From Prolixibacteraceae bacterium (GTDB lineage: Bacteria > Bacteroidota > Bacteroidia > Bacteroidales > Prolixibacteraceae), in NCBI GenBank assembly GCA_003506435.1, contig DOAQ01000011.1, positions 35,384-99,383 on the forward strand: a stretch of 64,000 nucleotides of DNA, read 5' to 3'. Shown piece by piece: positions 62,423 to 64,000 of the stretch (position 1 is its first letter; each line of letters opens with the position of its first letter). The notes under the pieces were generated by a model that was given only the letters and a program-made list of their open reading frames with translations, searched no databases and was not told the DNA's origin. The position numbers were made by a program, and so were the translations under genes.

Positions 62423-63250
62423 GTGAGATTAATTATTCAGGAAACACATCAAAAAGCATCGCTTTGGGCAGCTAATTACATTGCACGGAAAATTCAGATG
62501 GCAAATCCAACAGAAGCCAATCCGTTTGTTCTGGGATTGCCAACCGGTTCTTCACCATTATTGGTTTATAAAGAATTAATTTCTTTGTATCAGGCCGGAA
62601 AAGTTTCGTTTAAAAACGTGGTTACATTCAACATGGATGAATACGTAGGAATTCCGAAAAATCATCCGCAAAGTTATTATACTTTCATGTGGGATAATTT
62701 TTTCAGCCATATTGATATTCAGGAGAAAAATGTAAATATTTTGAATGGCAATGCGGCTGACCTGAAAGCAGAATGCCAGCGTTATGAAGAGAAAATAAAA
62801 CAGGTTGGAGGGATTGATCTGTTTCTTGGAGGAATTGGCGCTGACGGACATCTCGCGTTCAATGAACCGGGTTCATCACTGGCATCGCGGACACGGGACA
62901 AGGAACTGAACTACGATACGATGGTCGCCAATTCACGGTTTTTCGACAACGATTACAATAAAGTCCCCAAAAGCGCGCTCACCGTTGGTATTGCAACCGT
63001 GCTTGATTCAAAAGAGGTTTTGATCATTGTAAACGGATTGTCGAAAGCCCGGGCTTTACGGCATGCAGTGGAAGAAGGGGTTAACCACATGTGGACCATT
63101 AGTGCATTGCAATTGCACCCGAAAGGAATGATCGTTTGCGACGAGCATGCAACATACGAACTCAAAGTAGGAACGTACAGACATTTCAAGTCAATTGAAG
63201 AAAGAAATCTTGATCCGGAAAAAATAAGTAATTCGGATTTGATCTGGTAG
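62423..63250 (+). CDS. nagB: Glucosamine-6-phosphate deaminase
   Basis: 275 aa with a GTG start at 62423 (RLIIQETHQKASLWAA), the conserved NagB N-terminus. Phosphate-binding LPTGSSPLLVY, NMDEYVGI with the catalytic Asp, and GIGADGHLAFNEPGSSLASRTR with the Asp-His pair are all intact. It converts glucosamine-6-phosphate to fructose-6-phosphate and ammonia for amino-sugar use. It is a single-gene unit with its own terminator. Confidence 0.97.
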   Translation: MRLIIQETHQKASLWAANYIARKIQMANPTEANPFVLGLPTGSSPLLVYKELISLYQAGKVSFKNVVTFNMDEYVGIPKNHPQSYYTFMWDNFFSHIDIQEKNVNILNGNAADLKAECQRYEEKIKQVGGIDLFLGGIGADGHLAFNEPGSSLASRTRDKELNYDTMVANSRFFDNDYNKVPKSALTVGIATVLDSKEVLIIVNGLSKARALRHAVEEGVNHMWTISALQLHPKGMIVCDEHATYELKVGTYRHFKSIEERNLDPEKISNSDLIW

Positions 63251-63279
63251 ACCGGAAACTCCGGTTCCAATAAAAAATA

Positions 63280-63332
63280 AAAGACGACCATCTTTGCTTT
63301 TTGAAAGTACAAAGGTGGTCGTTTTGTTTTTT
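63280..63332 (+). terminator. Rho-independent terminator of nagB
   Basis: AAAGACGACCATCTTTG pairs with CAAAGGTGGTCGTTTT (small bulge), followed by GTTTTTT. A small ACCGG-A3-CTCCGGT hairpin precedes it at 63251-63265. Confidence 0.85.
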
Positions 63333-63465
63333 AACGGGAATTATAACGGTCCATCTAAAAATCCTATCCCCAGCCCTTTCCCAAAAAGGAAAGGGAGCCT
63401 GGCCTGTGAAAAATAACAATGTAAAACTTCAAAAAAGTACTGACAATCGTATTTATACAAGTCAA

Positions 63466-63829
63466 AAGTCCCCCGATTGGGCATAACCGTCAAGCTAAAG
63501 ATGTAATTTATTATTTATCAGCGACAAATGAAATACAACCACCCCGTCCCGGAGAAACCGGGACACCTCCCGATTCCCGGGACAAGCTCTCCTAAAAAAA
63601 GGAGGGGAAACCGAAGCAAGTTGCGGCAGCGAAAAACCACCAGGCTTTCCAAATTGTCACTGTCCCAAATTTCTCCTCCTGGATAGGAGGAGTACCCGAG
63701 AAACGAAGGGGGAGGTGGTTGATTGTTTAGAGTAAAATATAGAATCAGTAAAAATTATTATTACTGAAAAATAGTTATTTACAAAGATTTATCCCTTAGC
63801 TTGACGGTTATGCCCGATTGGGGGATTAG
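63466..63829. mobile_element. MITE-like element with 30-bp inverted ends and an inner nested palindrome
   Basis: GCATAACCGTCAAGCTAA (63481-63498) is perfectly repeated inverted at 63796-63813, and the match extends outward through TCCCCC-GATTGG to about 30 bases with two mismatches. Inside, a second inverted-repeat element (63536-63721) begins CAACCACCCCG and ends GGAGGTGGTTG, with GGAGG/CCTCC hairpins. No coding sequence is visible. Confidence 0.8.
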
Positions 63830-63941
63830 GGGGCAAATAAAAAACATCATTATAGAATTCTCAGTTAAACAGATGCGGATTGCAAATCCGCATTAGCCGC
63901 ATCTGTCAGAGCCAGCAAGTGTGCCAATATCAAAAGAAGAA

Positions 63942-64000
63942 GAGGCTGTCCAAAAAGTTCTAAAATCCGCAATTCGTGTCACCCTGCCCCGAAATTTCGG
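63942..64000. repeat. Second copy of the 135-bp inverted-repeat element, cut by the window end
   Basis: GAGGCTGTCCAAAAAGTTCTAAAATC and the following ATTCGTGTCACCCTG match the reverse complement of 18375-18330. The copy carries a CCCCGAAATTTCGG palindrome in place of the first copy's inner hairpin. Confidence 0.82.

Noticed and set aside
1..64000. tRNA or rRNA genes
   Set aside because: No cloverleaf with a GGTTCGAATCC-type T arm and no rRNA segment was recognised on either strand by reading; a tRNA scan would settle this.

Overview
The window comes from a member of the Bacteroidota, most likely a Marinilabiliales/Prolixibacteraceae-like marine or sediment bacterium. The phylum call rests on several signs: promoters of the TTTG-N19-20-TAnnTTTG type, near absence of Shine-Dalgarno sequences, a protein with a type IX secretion (T9SS type B) sorting domain, an alternative complex III respiratory operon, LytTR regulators and SCO-free quinol oxidation genes. 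The order is an inference. No rRNA or tRNA gene was recognised.

Layout. 1-9.2 kb: housekeeping genes (BI-1/YccA membrane protein, a tandem pair of GNAT-like proteins, ribosomal protein L31 type B, Lon protease, two orphan LytTR response regulators, an AI-2E family transporter). 9.5-18.2 kb: the alternative complex III operon actABCDEF. It is interrupted between actD and actE by a foreign dihydrofolate-reductase-like gene, and two intergenic gaps carry heptanucleotide arrays that begin exactly at act stop codons. 18.4-20.4 kb: an M13 metallopeptidase lipoprotein.

20.5-29.4 kb is the most interesting accessory region. It holds a complete type VI-B RNA-targeting CRISPR locus: a compact Cas13b of 1008 aa with two RxxxxH HEPN motifs, a translationally coupled Csx28-like membrane protein, and an array of nine 36-nt repeats with eight spacers. 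Seven copies of a REP-like palindrome punctuate the region and bracket the CRISPR locus. A RAYT transposase gene sits among them and has REP sequence inside its own coding sequence and at its stop codon. A gene with an in-frame stop, a 21-nt-period repeat array, an AlbA_2 protein and a type II NADH dehydrogenase complete the region.

29.4-46.5 kb is conserved chromosome: S41 protease, PnuC and NadR-like kinase for NAD salvage, CysK and CysE for cysteine synthesis, RNA modification enzymes, two FKBP isomerases, a TonB-like protein, an ECF sigma factor, globin, TypA/BipA and a Kef-type antiporter. A candidate small RNA lies at 40.4 kb.

48.2-57.7 kb is AT-rich, and every gene lies on the minus strand. 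It encodes a TonB-like secreted protein, rifampin ADP-ribosyltransferase (arr), a Fic protein, an alpha/beta hydrolase with a WYL regulator, and a fused restriction-modification enzyme with an XRE regulator. Each unit is separated by a related imperfect palindrome whose ends (CTAAC and GTTAG/GTTAT) resemble integron attC sites, and one such end also follows the gene inserted in the act operon. No integrase is seen. I regard this as the best candidate for an undescribed cassette-like gene-capture system. An IS91-family transposase remnant and a second 21-nt repeat array follow.

58.8-64 kb: rlmN, an FNR-like reductase, a ROK sugar kinase and nagB, with MITE-like inverted-repeat elements filling the gaps.
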